Positions 27,610 to 35,637 of a stretch of DNA of 64,000 bases are shown here, in pieces. The stretch comes from JAEZDR01 sp039811185. GTDB taxonomy: Bacteria > Bacteroidota > Bacteroidia > Chitinophagales > Chitinophagaceae. The notes under the pieces were generated by a model that was not told the origin of the DNA, did not search any database, and was given only the letters and a program-made list of their open reading frames with translations. The number at the start of each line of letters is the position of its first letter. Within the stretch, counting starts at the first letter, position 1. The DNA lies in assembly GCA_039811185.1 (NCBI GenBank), contig JBDHYF010000007.1:1-64000 (forward strand), read 5' to 3'. A program made the translations under genes and the position numbers.

Positions 27610-29841
27610 ATGACAGATTACGCATTGCCGGTTGCGCATAGTTTAAGTATGAATCTAAAACATGTTGACGCCGTTTTGAAGTTGTTGGGCGAAGGTGCAA
27701 CGGTGCCTTTTATTGCGCGTTACCGCAAAGACGTTACGGGCAATTTAGATGAAGTGCAGATTCAGCAAATACAGGATGAGGCAAAATTTCAGAAAGAGTT
27801 TTCTGAAAGAAAATCGTTTATCTTAAATGCGATAGAGGAGCAGGGGAAACTGACCGCGGACATTATTGAAAAACTGAACGCTGCTGTAAAAATTTCACAG
27901 CTCGAAGACATTTATCTTCCTTACAAGCCAAAGCGGAAAACAAAGGCACAAACGGCGCGTGAAAACGGGTTGCAGCCGCTTGCCGACCGGTTATTACAAC
28001 AAGGCAACGACGATGTTTTTGCGATGGCTTCCGAATTTATAAACGACAAAGTGGAGTCGGCTGAAGCTGCATTGCAGGGCGCTGTCGACATCGTTGCCGA
28101 AACCATAAACGAAGACGCGCAGATAAGAGACAAGATGCGGCGGTTATACGAGCAAACCGGAACGGTTAAGAGCAAGGTTACAGCTGCTAAGGAGCAGGAA
28201 GCTGTTAAGTATAAAGATTATTTCGATTTCAGTGAAGCCATTGCAAAAATTCCGTCGCACCGGATGCTTGCGGTACTTCGTGGTTTCCTCGAAGGTCTGC
28301 TGCGCATGGAAATTTCCACAGCCGAAGCCGATGCGATCCTGCTGATTGAGGAGCAGTATGTAAAGGGAAATTCGGCCGCATCGGCATACATTCGTAAAGC
28401 GTGCAAAGACGCCTACCGCAGGCTTTTACAGCCGGCAATGGAAACCGAATTCAGAGCCATGTTGAAGCAGAAGGCCGACGAAGAAGCAATTGCCGTTTTC
28501 GCAGAAAACTTAAAACAACTGCTGCTGAGTGCGCCGCTCGGCAGCAAGCGCATTCTCGCCATCGATCCGGGATACCGAACCGGTTGTAAAGTGGTTTGTC
28601 TCGATGAAAAAGGCGAGTTGCTGTACGCTGGTTTGATATTTATTCATGAAGAAAAAAAACTTGACGAGGCAGCGCATACCATCAAAAGTCTTTGTACTGA
28701 ATATGACATTGAGGCCATTGCGGTGGGCGACGGCACCGCCGGGCGCGAAACAGAGGAGTTTATTAAAAAGCTACAACTGACAGCCGATATTTTTTTGGTA
28801 AATGAAGATGGCGCATCGGTTTATTCGGCCAGTGAAACGGCGAGAGAAGAGTTTCCCGATAAAGACATCACCGTTCGCGGTGCAGTAAGCATTGGGCGAA
28901 GACTGATGGATCCGCTTGCCGAACTGGTAAAAATAGATCCCAAAAGCATAGGAGTGGGGCAGTATCAGCACGATGTGAATCAATTTCGATTGAAGGAAAA
29001 ACTCGATCAAACGGTTGAACATTGTGTAAACGCAGTAGGCGTAAACCTCAATACGGCAAGCAAACATTTGCTCAGTTATGTAAGCGGTATTGGACCCGCC
29101 CTCGCCGAGAATATTGTAAGCTATCGAAAAGAAAACGGACGCTTTTCAACGAGAAACGAGCTGTTGAAAGTTCCGCGCCTTGGCGCACGGGCATTTGAAC
29201 AGTGTGCTGGATTTTTGCGCATTCCGGGTTCTGCTCAAGTGCTCGATTCCAGTGCGGTGCATCCCGAAGCTTACGGTGTTGTGGAAACCATGGCGACGCA
29301 TTTAAATACGTCCGTTGCCGACCTCATTGGAAACAAAGAGATGATTGGAAAAATTGACGTTAAACAATTTGTAACCGATAAAATTGGTGTACACACGCTA
29401 AACGATATCATAAAAGAACTGCACAAACCCGGCCTCGATCCGCGTGCTGAGATGCAGGCTTTCGAGTATGCACCTATATTTTCGATTGAAGATGTTTTGC
29501 CGGGAATGATTGTTCCGGGAATCGTTACCAACTTAACGCGTTTTGGTGCTTTTGTAGATATCGGCGTAAAGCAAGATGGGCTCGTGCACATCAGCGAAGT
29601 ATCGCACCAGTATATTTCCGATCCTTCGGAGAAGTTGAAGCTGAACGACAAAGTAATGGTGAAGGTGATCGATACCGATGTGGTACGCAAACGAATCAAT
29701 TTATCTATCAAACAAACGGTTGAAAAGCCGGCTTATAAAAAAGAAAGAAGGCATGGAAACACGTCACAGAAACAAGGGGCACCATTAGCGGAAAATATGG
29801 AAGATGCGATGGCCCTGCTGAAGAAAAAGTTCGGTAAATAA
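27610..29841 (+). CDS. tex: Tex-like S1 RNA-binding protein
   Basis: This protein of about 743 residues has the Tex domain order: an N-terminal helical region with PFIARYRKDVTG, a YqgF-like fold beginning RILAIDPGYRTGCK near residue 350, helix-hairpin-helix units (VSGIGPALAENIVSYR), and a C-terminal S1 domain with GIVTNLTRFGAFVDIGV. Tex proteins bind RNA and the transcription machinery. I start at MTDYALPVAHSL, since upstream codons do not fit the family and TACATTCG, one mismatch from the -7 consensus, lies shortly before this ATG. Confidence 0.93.
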   Translation: MTDYALPVAHSLSMNLKHVDAVLKLLGEGATVPFIARYRKDVTGNLDEVQIQQIQDEAKFQKEFSERKSFILNAIEEQGKLTADIIEKLNAAVKISQLEDIYLPYKPKRKTKAQTARENGLQPLADRLLQQGNDDVFAMASEFINDKVESAEAALQGAVDIVAETINEDAQIRDKMRRLYEQTGTVKSKVTAAKEQEAVKYKDYFDFSEAIAKIPSHRMLAVLRGFLEGLLRMEISTAEADAILLIEEQYVKGNSAASAYIRKACKDAYRRLLQPAMETEFRAMLKQKADEEAIAVFAENLKQLLLSAPLGSKRILAIDPGYRTGCKVVCLDEKGELLYAGLIFIHEEKKLDEAAHTIKSLCTEYDIEAIAVGDGTAGRETEEFIKKLQLTADIFLVNEDGASVYSASETAREEFPDKDITVRGAVSIGRRLMDPLAELVKIDPKSIGVGQYQHDVNQFRLKEKLDQTVEHCVNAVGVNLNTASKHLLSYVSGIGPALAENIVSYRKENGRFSTRNELLKVPRLGARAFEQCAGFLRIPGSAQVLDSSAVHPEAYGVVETMATHLNTSVADLIGNKEMIGKIDVKQFVTDKIGVHTLNDIIKELHKPGLDPRAEMQAFEYAPIFSIEDVLPGMIVPGIVTNLTRFGAFVDIGVKQDGLVHISEVSHQYISDPSEKLKLNDKVMVKVIDTDVVRKRINLSIKQTVEKPAYKKERRHGNTSQKQGAPLAENMEDAMALLKKKFGK

Positions 29842-30086
29842 GTACGACAAGTGCTGATTAAGCGGATGATGTTTTCAAGATTCGATTAGAGTTTGGGGCT
29901 GTCGCCTTTTCTCTCGCTGTTGTGCTTTCGTCGTCCGGCTGTTCATTCCAAATCCGCCGCAGGGCCTGCGCTGCAATGCCTTCAGCGGGTTTTCCATTTT
30001 CATCCGGCAGCCCATGAGCAGTTGGTTTTCTATTTAAATTGTTTTCCGCAGGTACGAAATAGAAGCTTACTTTTATTAATAATTTT

Positions 30087-30284
30087 TGCCGCTGTAAATA
30101 ATTTTTTACAGCGGCATTTTTATTTTAGTTAGTGTAAGCTCCCACGCCGGTTTGTTTTCTGTGTTTGCCCAAGGAAATACTCAGGGGAAATTTATTATAT
30201 TGCACAGCAAGGTATTAAAAAAGTTCTTTGATTTTTTTGGGGAAGGTGTATAGGGAAAATGGCAAGTGAGCGCAAAACCGCAAG
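30087..30284 (+). repeat. Island flank repeat, copy F1
   Basis: This 198-bp segment matches 33188-33384 with only a handful of differences. It contains the terminator hairpin, the stretch CCCACGCCGGTTTGTTTTCT and the leader repeat (30211-30284), which ends in CCGCAAG. In the other copies the Rhs core follows immediately; here the insertion intervenes. Confidence 0.85.
30088..30126 (+). terminator. Terminator-like hairpin
   Basis: An 11-bp stem GCCGCTGTAAA / TTTACAGCGGC around a 6-nt loop is followed by ATTTTTATTTT. The same hairpin recurs after each immunity gene in the island. Confidence 0.7.
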
Positions 30285-30337
30285 TTGGCAGAAATGCTAA
30301 AATACCTTATCTTTAGAGCACTCCAAAAATTTTACTT

Positions 30338-31237
30338 ATGAAGACTTTTTACTTCAAATCAGTTATTACATTCATATGTGTATTATTGATTAATGTATCT
30401 TCTGCTCAAAGCGGACAATGGTTGCATAACGATGAAAAAAATGGAATTCAAATAACTTACGACTTTCGTTTAAATGTAGACAAGGGTGACTCATCACTGA
30501 CTTTAAACCTTACTGTCAACGACAAGAATTCAAACCAAACGTTCGAGTATGGAGAGATAGAACTTACTCCGAAAAATGTGCTTGACAGTAATTATTTGTC
30601 AAGTTTGCTCAGTGCTAAATATGCCGCTTTGTGGAAGCAGTATGGAAGAGAGATTATCTTGAAGCATAGTGACGCTCTGTCAACAATGGTTTTAAATGTC
30701 AGGGATAGTATCAGTCAGCGAAACCAGCATTCCTTTGTTTATCAGGGGTTATTTATGTATCAGTCTTTGTTAAATGCAACTAAGAGAGATATAAAAAACA
30801 ACGGAAATGTAAGTTTCACCGTTATGAGCAGCTATATAGTTGCTATCTCCTCATTCATCTGTGAAGAAGAAGTATATATAAACATTCCAGATTTCAAAAA
30901 ATACTTACAAGAGAGAAAAGAATGGGACAAGGAAAATAAGGGAATTGATTATTATTTGGGAGCACTTGAAAATGAAAAAGCTACAGAACTGAATATGGTT
31001 GAAATAACCATTAGGTTAGAGAATTATTTTCAAAATCAATTTGCAAGATGGCCACAAGGAGGTGAATGTGGTTGCTGTGGTAACTATAGCGGCCCATGTT
31101 ACTTTTGGAATAAAATATGTCTTGCACATGATATGGCATGTCAAAGATGTCAACATTCGTGGTGCTTTTCAGGCTGTGTTCCATCGAGTTGCAGTGGAAA
31201 TACAATTTCATGGTATTGGTGGTTAGTAATGGCTTAA
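30338..31237 (+). CDS. Secreted protein with Cys-rich phospholipase-A2-like C-terminus
   Basis: This 299-residue protein has a signal peptide (MKTFYFKSVITFICVLLINV, then SSAQ). About 200 residues follow that I cannot place. The tail is cysteine-rich: C244, C246, C247, C254, C261, C268, C271, C276, C280 and C285. The stretches GCCGNYSGPC (245-254) and CLAHDMAC (261-268) resemble the calcium loop and the His-Asp catalytic helix of secreted phospholipases A2, especially plant-type ones, though spacing after HD is one residue longer. If so, it would attack membrane phospholipids. It sits in the cassette-like insertion, 21 bp before a small membrane protein that could protect the producer. It could instead be an unrelated disulfide-rich domain. 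Confidence 0.5.
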   Translation: MKTFYFKSVITFICVLLINVSSAQSGQWLHNDEKNGIQITYDFRLNVDKGDSSLTLNLTVNDKNSNQTFEYGEIELTPKNVLDSNYLSSLLSAKYAALWKQYGREIILKHSDALSTMVLNVRDSISQRNQHSFVYQGLFMYQSLLNATKRDIKNNGNVSFTVMSSYIVAISSFICEEEVYINIPDFKKYLQERKEWDKENKGIDYYLGALENEKATELNMVEITIRLENYFQNQFARWPQGGECGCCGNYSGPCYFWNKICLAHDMACQRCQHSWCFSGCVPSSCSGNTISWYWWLVMA

Positions 31238-31258
31238 TACCAATTAAACCAACACAAT

Positions 31259-31576
31259 ATGAAATTGAGAATTTTAGTAGCATTTATGCTTTACCTTATT
31301 GGTATTTCCAAAATAATTGATTGGTTCGTTTTTTGGGAGAATAATAAAGAGTTAGCTCTACGAGATTATGGTCAACTCAAGTTAAAATTTATAAGTCGAT
31401 TTCCCACTTTTATACAACCTCTTTTTTCAAAGAGCCCAGAACCAGCAACGGTTATTTGTATTATTTTTTTTATAATAGCAGGAATTATTTTTTTGAAAGA
31501 GCCAAAGTATATTTTTAAGGTATTTGCTATAACTGCCTTCTTTTTTGCTTTTTGGAATTTATTTTCTTTAATGTAG
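31259..31576 (+). CDS. Small membrane protein, candidate immunity to the upstream PLA2-like protein
   Basis: This 105-residue protein has three hydrophobic segments (about 4-24, 63-80 and 84-104) and no recognised family. It follows the Cys-rich secreted protein by 21 bp within the same insertion. A membrane location would suit protection from a phospholipid-attacking partner, and a similar small membrane protein follows the lipase-type Rhs tip. The assignment as immunity protein rests only on position and topology. Confidence 0.55.
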   Translation: MKLRILVAFMLYLIGISKIIDWFVFWENNKELALRDYGQLKLKFISRFPTFIQPLFSKSPEPATVICIIFFIIAGIIFLKEPKYIFKVFAITAFFFAFWNLFSLM

Positions 31577-31584
31577 TCAGACAA

Positions 31585-31783
31585 GCACTTCTGCCAACAA
31601 GGGGTTTTGTGCAATAGCGGGGTGACGAATACGCCATCGGCTTTTGTTCGCTATTTCTCTTTAATTTCGGCTGACTGAACGCAGATGAACAGCAGAAATA
31701 ATCTTCAACTTTTGTACATTTATCAGCAGCAATTCGGGGCAGACGGAACACGGAATACCGCTACTGCACAAAGCCCTTTCACG
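31585..31783. repeat. Imperfect long inverted repeat, attC-like
   Basis: Left arm 31601-31620 (GGGGTTTTGTGCAATAGCGG) and right arm 31758-31776 (CCGCTACTGCACAAAGCCC) pair almost completely, with one bulge. Outside them, AAC at 31596-31598 faces GTT at 31783-31785. The central part is long and only weakly paired. At ~200 bp it is longer than typical attC sites, so the label is structural rather than proven. Confidence 0.5.
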
Positions 31784-32275
31784 TTAATTACTATCCTTAC
31801 GGCTTAAAGATAGCAGCGATAAGTGCCAAGGCTTTTGATGCGCCAGCGAACCCTTACCAGTATCAGGGAGATTATGCTGAATTTGATGACGAAACAGGAT
31901 GGAATGAATTTGAGTTACGACACTACGATGCACAGATAGGACGCTTTACAAGCATAGACCCTTACGACCAGTTTGCAAGCGGATATGTGGGCATGGGTAA
32001 TGACCCTGTAAACGGAGTTGACCCTAATGGAGGTTTTTGGTCGGAATTATTGACTTCAGGTACATTTTTAAATCATGCAGTGTTTACAGTAGCCGGTGGA
32101 ATTGCCGGAGCACTTATTGGGAAAAATGATGGTACAGGAGGACTGAAAAGCGCTGGAATTGGAGCGGGAATTGGTTTTGGATTTAGCTTTGTTCCCTGGG
32201 ATGTTGTTGGTGGTGTTATTGGTGGTGCAGGTAGCTGGGTTGGAAACCAGATTGGAAATTTGCTTCAAGGTGGAG
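31784..32275 (+). repeat. Rhs core plus type-1 linker, copy A
   Basis: This 492-bp segment is the same length as 37869-38360 and differs from it at only a few positions near its end; the two diverge completely right after GGTGGAG. The first ~245 bp are also shared with the type-2 copies. Confidence 0.9.
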
Positions 32276-32887
32276 GGTTAGATGGTGTAGTTGCATTAGT
32301 AGGAGGAGCAGATTTAAGCTCAAAAGGAGGAATTCCTGATGTTACCAAAAATATAGAAAGCGACTTAAATAGTTTTTATAGGGAGAATAATCTAAATGTT
32401 AAGGTCAAGAGTTTTTCTTCGGATCCCGCCGCTTCTACGATGGACGATGTTTATAACTTTCTCAAGAAAAATTCTAAGAAATTAAGACCAGTATTTGTTT
32501 ATGGTTATAGCTTAGGAGGACATACTGCAAACCAAGCTATAAAAAGATTAAATACAGACAACATTAATGTAAACTTATTTTATGCCGTTGATGCTGCATT
32601 GTCTGTTTTCTAAGGGAATGGAAATATCCAGTAATGTTGAGCGAGTAATAAATGTTTATCAAACAGATGAAAGTACACCGCCTGCTTTTTCAAGAGGATA
32701 TCCTGCTTCTCCCATAAAAGGAAATATAAGAACAAGAATTTTGAATGTTAATTATGATGCCTTTAAATCTACAAGAGGTTTTGGAGCTCATGGTGCGATG
32801 GCTGGCGATTTACAGGAATCTGTAACAAGAACCTTCCAAAATCAAATGAAGTTTTTAATAACGGGCAATTTGATAATATGCGATTAA
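31784..32887 (+). pseudogene. Orphan Rhs tip A with lipase-type toxin domain, start lost and frameshifted
   Basis: The frame begins directly at NYYPYGLKIAAIS, the Rhs-associated core, and runs through GRFTSIDPYDQF and NDPVNGVDPNGG into a glycine-rich hydrophobic linker (type 1, shared with tip D). The unique tip contains VYGYSLGGHTANQ, a GxSxG nucleophile elbow with Ser at 32509-32511. The frame then stops at 32611-32613, but the protein clearly continues in the next frame (SKGMEISSNVERVINVYQTDE, later FGAHGAMAGD). One extra T in the run 32606-32609 explains this. No ATG, GTG or TTG precedes the core in frame; the insertion at 31783/31784 removed it. The tip is therefore silent as it stands. 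Confidence 0.75.
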
Positions 32888-33159
32888 TTAATAAGGGTCT
32901 TGTTGTATTTGCGTTGCTGTGTAATGTAGTTATTGTAATAGATGTTTTTTTCAAGACGAATATTTATGAAAAATATCTTTACTTCAACCCCTTGCATAAT
33001 ACAGTAGCAGTATTATTACTTGTAATGGTAATAGTTCAAGTTGCTTGGTTGTTTAAGGGGTATTTTGCATCTTCTAAATGGGTTTTGTATGCAATGATAT
33101 TAAACATTGTCTTGTTTATTGTTCAATGCTTATACTTTTTAAAAACAGGAGATTTATAG
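32878..33159 (+). CDS. Small membrane protein, candidate immunity to the lipase tip
   Basis: This 93-residue protein has three hydrophobic helices (about 8-24, 41-60 and 68-88). Its ATG overlaps the last codons of the lipase reading frame by 10 bp, the tight coupling expected for a toxin-immunity pair. It has no recognised family. A membrane protein makes sense as protection against a lipase acting on the bilayer. It remains intact although the toxin frame is broken. Confidence 0.6.
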   Translation: MRLINKGLVVFALLCNVVIVIDVFFKTNIYEKYLYFNPLHNTVAVLLLVMVIVQVAWLFKGYFASSKWVLYAMILNIVLFIVQCLYFLKTGDL

Positions 33160-33187
33160 TGAGGGATTTTTTAATATTTTCCCCCAT

Positions 33188-33384
33188 TGCCGCTGTAAAT
33201 AAATTTTTACAGCGGCATTTTTATTTTAGTTAGTGTAGGCTCCCACGCCGGTTTGTTTTCTGTGTTTGCCCAAGGAAATACTCAGGGGAAATTTATTATA
33301 TTGCACAGCAAGGTATTAAAAAAGTTCTTTGATTTTTTGGGGAAGGTGTATAGTGAAAATGGCAAGTGAGCGCAAAACTGCAAG
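33188..33384 (+). repeat. Island flank repeat, copy F2
   Basis: This is nearly identical to 30087-30284 and again ends in GCAAG, here joined directly to the Rhs core. The leader repeat within it starts at 33312. Confidence 0.85.
33189..33222 (+). terminator. Terminator-like hairpin after the tip A immunity gene
   Basis: GCCGCTGTAAA (33189-33199) pairs with TTTACAGCGGC (33206-33216), followed by ATTTTTATTTT. It lies about 30 bp beyond the immunity stop. Confidence 0.75.
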
Positions 33385-34586
33385 TTAATTACTATCCTTA
33401 CGGCTTAAAGATAGCAGCGCTATCCTCTAAGGCTTTTGATGCGCCAGCGAACCCTTACCAGTATCAGGGAGATTATGCTGAATTTGATGACGAAACAGGA
33501 TGGAATGAATTTGAGTTACGAAACTACGATGCACAGATAGGACGCTTTACAGGCATAGACCCTTACGACCAGTTTGCAAGCGGATATGTGGGCATGGGGA
33601 ATGACCCTGTAAACCTTACCGACCCAAGCGGAGGCATAAGCATAAACTTTGGAACTTTAGGTGCACTTACAGGAAGTGTATTAGCAGACATGGCACTCAT
33701 AACACTGGGCGGCGCTGCATTAGGTTGCGGCATAGACAGGCTTACAGGCGGCAACGGATGGACAGGTGCAGCCATTGGCGGCGGTGTTGCTTTGGGTGCT
33801 ACGTTTATACCGCCGTTTGATATTGGAGCGATTGGAGGTGCTTTGAAAGATGCGGCACCAAGTCTCGCAACTCAAGGTGCAATGTTCGCCAGTTATGCAA
33901 GCAATATTTCCTATAGCATATACCAGCGAAGTTTTGCTCCTTGGGCAACTTTTGGCAGGATGGGCAATACTGAGTTCCACGGTGATAATCGTGATTATAG
34001 TTTAGATCCGAATGCAAGTTCAAGAATTTGGGGAACTGCTCAAATAGATATCAGCAATGGAACTTTGGTAAATAGTACAAGAGGCGCAGGAGCAACTATT
34101 TCCTATGATTTAAATGGAAATAAAACTGGTGAAGCACTTGCGTCAACTTCATTTGACATAGCAGGACCAAGAATGTCGGGTAATGAAACAAGATTGATGA
34201 CCTATTTATCAGGCAGCAATCCTTTAGTCAAGCCTTCTCAACCCATAGTATGGAATGCCAGTATAGCTATTGTTAATAATGTAGCTAACGGGTATATAGA
34301 TGTAGGCTTTGGGGTTTATGGCAAAGGCTTCCCCGCATACGAAGCCTTTATTGCAGATGCTGCAGGTAATAAGGCTTTCTTGAATGTATTTCAAGCTCCA
34401 AATAAAAAATTCGCTATTCCGAGATTATTAGGTTCTCCACTTACGGCAGGTTCACGAACAGCAATGCGTTTTTATACAGACAGCAGAGGAATTTTTACAG
34501 GCAAAATGATGTATAGGGGTAAGACTTTCAGCCTCACACAATGGAATAGTTGGATACAATCAATGAAAGCAGCAGTGGACAAATAA
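33366..34586 (+). CDS. Orphan Rhs tip B with unrecognised toxin domain
   Basis: This 406-residue protein reads from a GTG in the leader repeat (GTGAGCGCAAAACTGCAAG). Residues ~8-88 are the Rhs core (NYYPYG, GRFTGIDPYDQF, NDPVNLTDPSGG), ~89-157 the hydrophobic type-2 linker shared with tip C, and the rest a unique domain. That domain contains APWATFGRMGNTEFHGDNRDYS, broken here as APWATFGRMG and EFHGDNRDYS, then IDVGFGVYGKG and a TQWNSWIQSM end. An F-x-GDNR-x-[FY]S motif is familiar from other secreted proteins, but I cannot name the fold or activity. The Rhs shell repeats are missing, so it is an orphan tip, possibly silent until recombined onto a full rhs gene. A lipoprotein gene follows after 9 bp. 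Confidence 0.7.
   Translation: MSAKLQVNYYPYGLKIAALSSKAFDAPANPYQYQGDYAEFDDETGWNEFELRNYDAQIGRFTGIDPYDQFASGYVGMGNDPVNLTDPSGGISINFGTLGALTGSVLADMALITLGGAALGCGIDRLTGGNGWTGAAIGGGVALGATFIPPFDIGAIGGALKDAAPSLATQGAMFASYASNISYSIYQRSFAPWATFGRMGNTEFHGDNRDYSLDPNASSRIWGTAQIDISNGTLVNSTRGAGATISYDLNGNKTGEALASTSFDIAGPRMSGNETRLMTYLSGSNPLVKPSQPIVWNASIAIVNNVANGYIDVGFGVYGKGFPAYEAFIADAAGNKAFLNVFQAPNKKFAIPRLLGSPLTAGSRTAMRFYTDSRGIFTGKMMYRGKTFSLTQWNSWIQSMKAAVDK
33385..33836 (+). repeat. Rhs core plus type-2 linker, copy B
   Basis: This 452-bp segment is equal in length to 35657-36108 with scattered differences. Similarity ends abruptly after ATTGGA, where the unique toxin domains begin. Confidence 0.9.
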
Positions 34587-34595
34587 ACAGGTAAT

Positions 34596-35075
34596 ATGAA
34601 AGCAATATTTTTAATACTCCTATTTTGCATGACAGCAGGATGTACACCCAAGGCAGAGAAAAAAAAATATAGAATACCTTATGGTTTTAAAGGTCAGGTA
34701 TTTATCTTTTTTAATAGAGCTGATGGAGCAGAAAAGAAATATGAAAATGGTTTTCGTATTTACGACATACCCACCAATGGTATTTTAAAAACACAGTTTT
34801 CTCCCAATTTTGGATATTTAACTAAGGGAGAGTTTATATATGTATATGTAGATAGCTTGGGAAATGAAACCGAACTTAAACCCTATGCAAGAGATAATTT
34901 TAACGTTGATAAAAATGAAGTCTATATAACAGCAGAAGAAACAGGTGGAGGCGGCGTAAAGAATGAATATCAGTATGAAACTTTTATTGTAAAAACAGTC
35001 AGCGATAGTTTAACTCTTGTGAACAGAAATCCTTCTTTGATGGATAGTATTTTAAGGAAAGCAGATATGAAATAA
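34596..35075 (+). CDS. Lipoprotein with DUF6843-like domain, candidate immunity to tip B
   Basis: This 159-residue protein has a lipoprotein signal (MKAIFLILLFCMTAGC, lipobox TAGC). The mature part starts with YRIPYGFKGQVFIFF and continues as FRIYDIPTNGILKTQF, a beta-rich pattern I recognise as DUF6843-like. It follows the tip B toxin by 9 bp and ends just before a terminator hairpin. A lipid anchor would place it in the envelope, which suggests the toxin acts in the periplasm. A remnant with a similar IPKGYKHIFI stretch lies at 39.6 kb. Confidence 0.6.
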   Translation: MKAIFLILLFCMTAGCTPKAEKKKYRIPYGFKGQVFIFFNRADGAEKKYENGFRIYDIPTNGILKTQFSPNFGYLTKGEFIYVYVDSLGNETELKPYARDNFNVDKNEVYITAEETGGGGVKNEYQYETFIVKTVSDSLTLVNRNPSLMDSILRKADMK

Positions 35076-35100
35076 AAGCTTACTTTTATTAATAATCTTT

Positions 35101-35134
35101 GCCGCTGTAAATAATTTTTTGCAGCGGCATTTTT
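35101..35134 (+). terminator. Terminator-like hairpin after the tip B immunity gene
   Basis: GCCGCTGTAAA pairs with TTTGCAGCGGC (one T-G wobble), followed by ATTTTTATTTT. Confidence 0.7.
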
Positions 35135-35137
35135 ATT

Positions 35138-35431
35138 TTAGTGGGTGTAAGCTTTTCTGTATTTAAAATCTCTGATAAGAGCATCGAGGGTAATAAAGAT
35201 ATGTTCCTGTTCCTGTTCGGAGAGGTTTTGAATATCTTTTAACCGCTGCAAAATCTTTGGGTTTTTAAAGAGGAGGTTATCTTCATTCTCACCGAGTAAA
35301 TACCCCACCGTAGTATCCAGCATAGCCGCCAGTTTTTTAGCCACTTCAATAGAAGGAGCTAGTTCATCACGTTCATACTTACCGATGATGGAGTAATTAG
35401 TGTTGAGAGCCTTCGCCAGTTCGCTGTGCAA
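35138..35431 (-). pseudogene. Truncated XRE-family regulator, copy 1
   Basis: The readable part begins SELAKALNTNYSIIGKYERD and continues EVAKKLAAMLDTTVGYLLGE, the second half of a Cro/C1-type helix-turn-helix with its usual tail, then a short coiled C-terminal region. The N-terminal helices are missing in frame: TAA lies five codons before the TTG that opens the frame. In the neighbouring frame GALRDLAQ appears, so a frameshift in the first helices is likely. It is copied at 37351-37644 and partly at 40434-40637. Confidence 0.7.
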
Positions 35432-35637
35432 GATCTCTTAAAGCCCCTACACTCCTTTAATTTTTTACACTAAAAACAGTGTTTGGGGTAAAATTACCGG
35501 TCAAATGTGAAAGAAAACAGCCAGAAAAACAATCGCTATACAAAAGTCAGTTGAATAGAAAACCTTTATTTTTATGGTGGTGAGGTATTAAAAAAGTTCT
35601 TTGATTTTTTTGGGAAGGTGTATAGGGAAAATGGCAA

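Larger units (their letters stand above)
29842..30337. other. Gene-free boundary region of the accessory island
   Basis: No gene is seen. The first ~190 bp contain a GC-rich element (about 29890-30030) with TTGGGGCT at one end and GGCAGCCCATGAGCAG near the other. It resembles, in reverse orientation, the element at 100-255. From 30055 on, the sequence becomes AT-rich and is the first copy of the flank repeated through the island, with a terminator hairpin and the leader repeat. The insertion with the phospholipase-like gene begins at 30285. Confidence 0.5.
30285..31783 (+). mobile_element. Integron-cassette-like insertion carrying a toxin-like/membrane protein pair
   Basis: Removing this segment joins ...CCGCAAG to TTAATTACTATCC..., which is the uninterrupted junction seen at 33384/33385, 35656/35657 and 37868/37869, and it restores a GTG start to Rhs tip A. 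The insertion is exactly at G|TT. It begins TTGGCAGAAATGC. Near its end (31585-31598) is GCACTTCTGCCAAC, whose reverse complement, GTTGGCAGAAGTGC, matches the start plus the preceding G at 13 of 14 bases. Inner arms at 31601-31620 and 31758-31776 are also complementary. In circular form the ends would build a long attC-like hairpin. No integrase gene is in the window. The precise boundary and the paired arms are seen; the integron mechanism is inferred. Confidence 0.65.

Noticed and set aside
30258..30299. Short frame MASERKTASWQKC in the leader repeat as a leader peptide
   Set aside because: The other copies stop after MASE-KTAS at the Rhs junction; its length depends on whatever follows, so there is no sign of selection for a peptide.
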